A program made the position numbers and the translations under genes. A DNA stretch of 16,067 nucleotides from Enterococcus_E cecorum_B (GTDB lineage Bacteria; Bacillota; Bacilli; Lactobacillales; Enterococcaceae), in NCBI GenBank assembly GCA_946499615.1, contig CAMMST010000056.1:1-16067 (forward strand), given 5' to 3'. A model generated the notes under the pieces. That model worked only from the letters and a program-made list of their open reading frames with translations, had not been told where the DNA came from and did no database searches. Of this stretch, positions 16,024 through 16,067 are shown piece by piece (positions within the stretch are counted from its first letter, which is position 1; the number at the start of each line of letters is the position of its first letter).

Positions 16024-16067
16024 TTATCTTGTCTCCCCTTTTAATTATTAAAAATCATCTAAAAAAA
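16024..16067 (-). promoter_or_regulatory. Leader of ileS, truncated by the window edge
   Basis: This stretch holds the ribosome binding site AAGGGGAG (16040-16033). At the extreme edge is a run of seven T on the minus strand (16067-16061). Such a T-run 40 nt before ileS is where the terminator arm of a T-box riboswitch would end, but no stem or T-box sequence is visible here. Confidence 0.35.

Noticed and set aside
1..16067. tRNA genes, CRISPR arrays and long direct repeats
   Set aside because: Reading both strands showed no cloverleaf with TTCRA-type arm, no regularly spaced repeats, and no long duplicated segments.

Overview
The window is AT-rich chromosomal DNA that looks like a low-GC Gram-positive of the Lactobacillales, most likely Enterococcus or a close relative. 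The grounds are strong AGGAGG-type ribosome binding sites, A/T-rich promoters, and the general look of the isoleucyl-tRNA synthetase and transporter proteins. No database search was possible, so the genus is an inference. Every intact gene is on the minus strand. The only plus-strand gene is a PHP-family phosphoesterase gene broken by a stop codon.

Bases 52-6044 hold a sugar-uptake locus. Read in the direction of transcription (right to left) it encodes a LacI-family regulator, two ABC permeases of the LplB/YtcP type, a large substrate-binding lipoprotein with an EF-hand-like loop, and a cytoplasmic GH32 beta-fructosidase. This order matches the pneumococcal sus/fus fructo-oligosaccharide locus (susR-susT1-susT2-susX-susH). 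No ATPase is encoded, so a shared MsmK/MsmX-type ATPase elsewhere is expected. The promoter region at 4887-5051 holds a TTGACA/extended -10 promoter, a cre-like element between its -35 and -10 boxes, two identical perfect palindromes exactly 63 bp apart, and a stem-loop between them. Past the beta-fructosidase stop, the last ~50 bases resemble the end of an insertion sequence carrying an outward-reading promoter.

Bases 6045-7000 hold divergent promoters, the broken PHP gene (one in-frame TAA at codon 39) and a bidirectional terminator shared with the converging glutamate synthase operon.

Bases 7000-13110 hold gltB-gltD, the two subunits of NADPH-dependent glutamate synthase, transcribed together. 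Their upstream region contains a strong Fur-box-like palindrome, which would suggest iron control of this iron-sulfur enzyme. This is the most interesting regulatory observation in the window.

Bases 13154-16067 hold ileS with a strong terminator. Its leader runs off the right edge. No tRNA, rRNA or CRISPR array was seen, and no gene-free stretch exceeds 300 bases.
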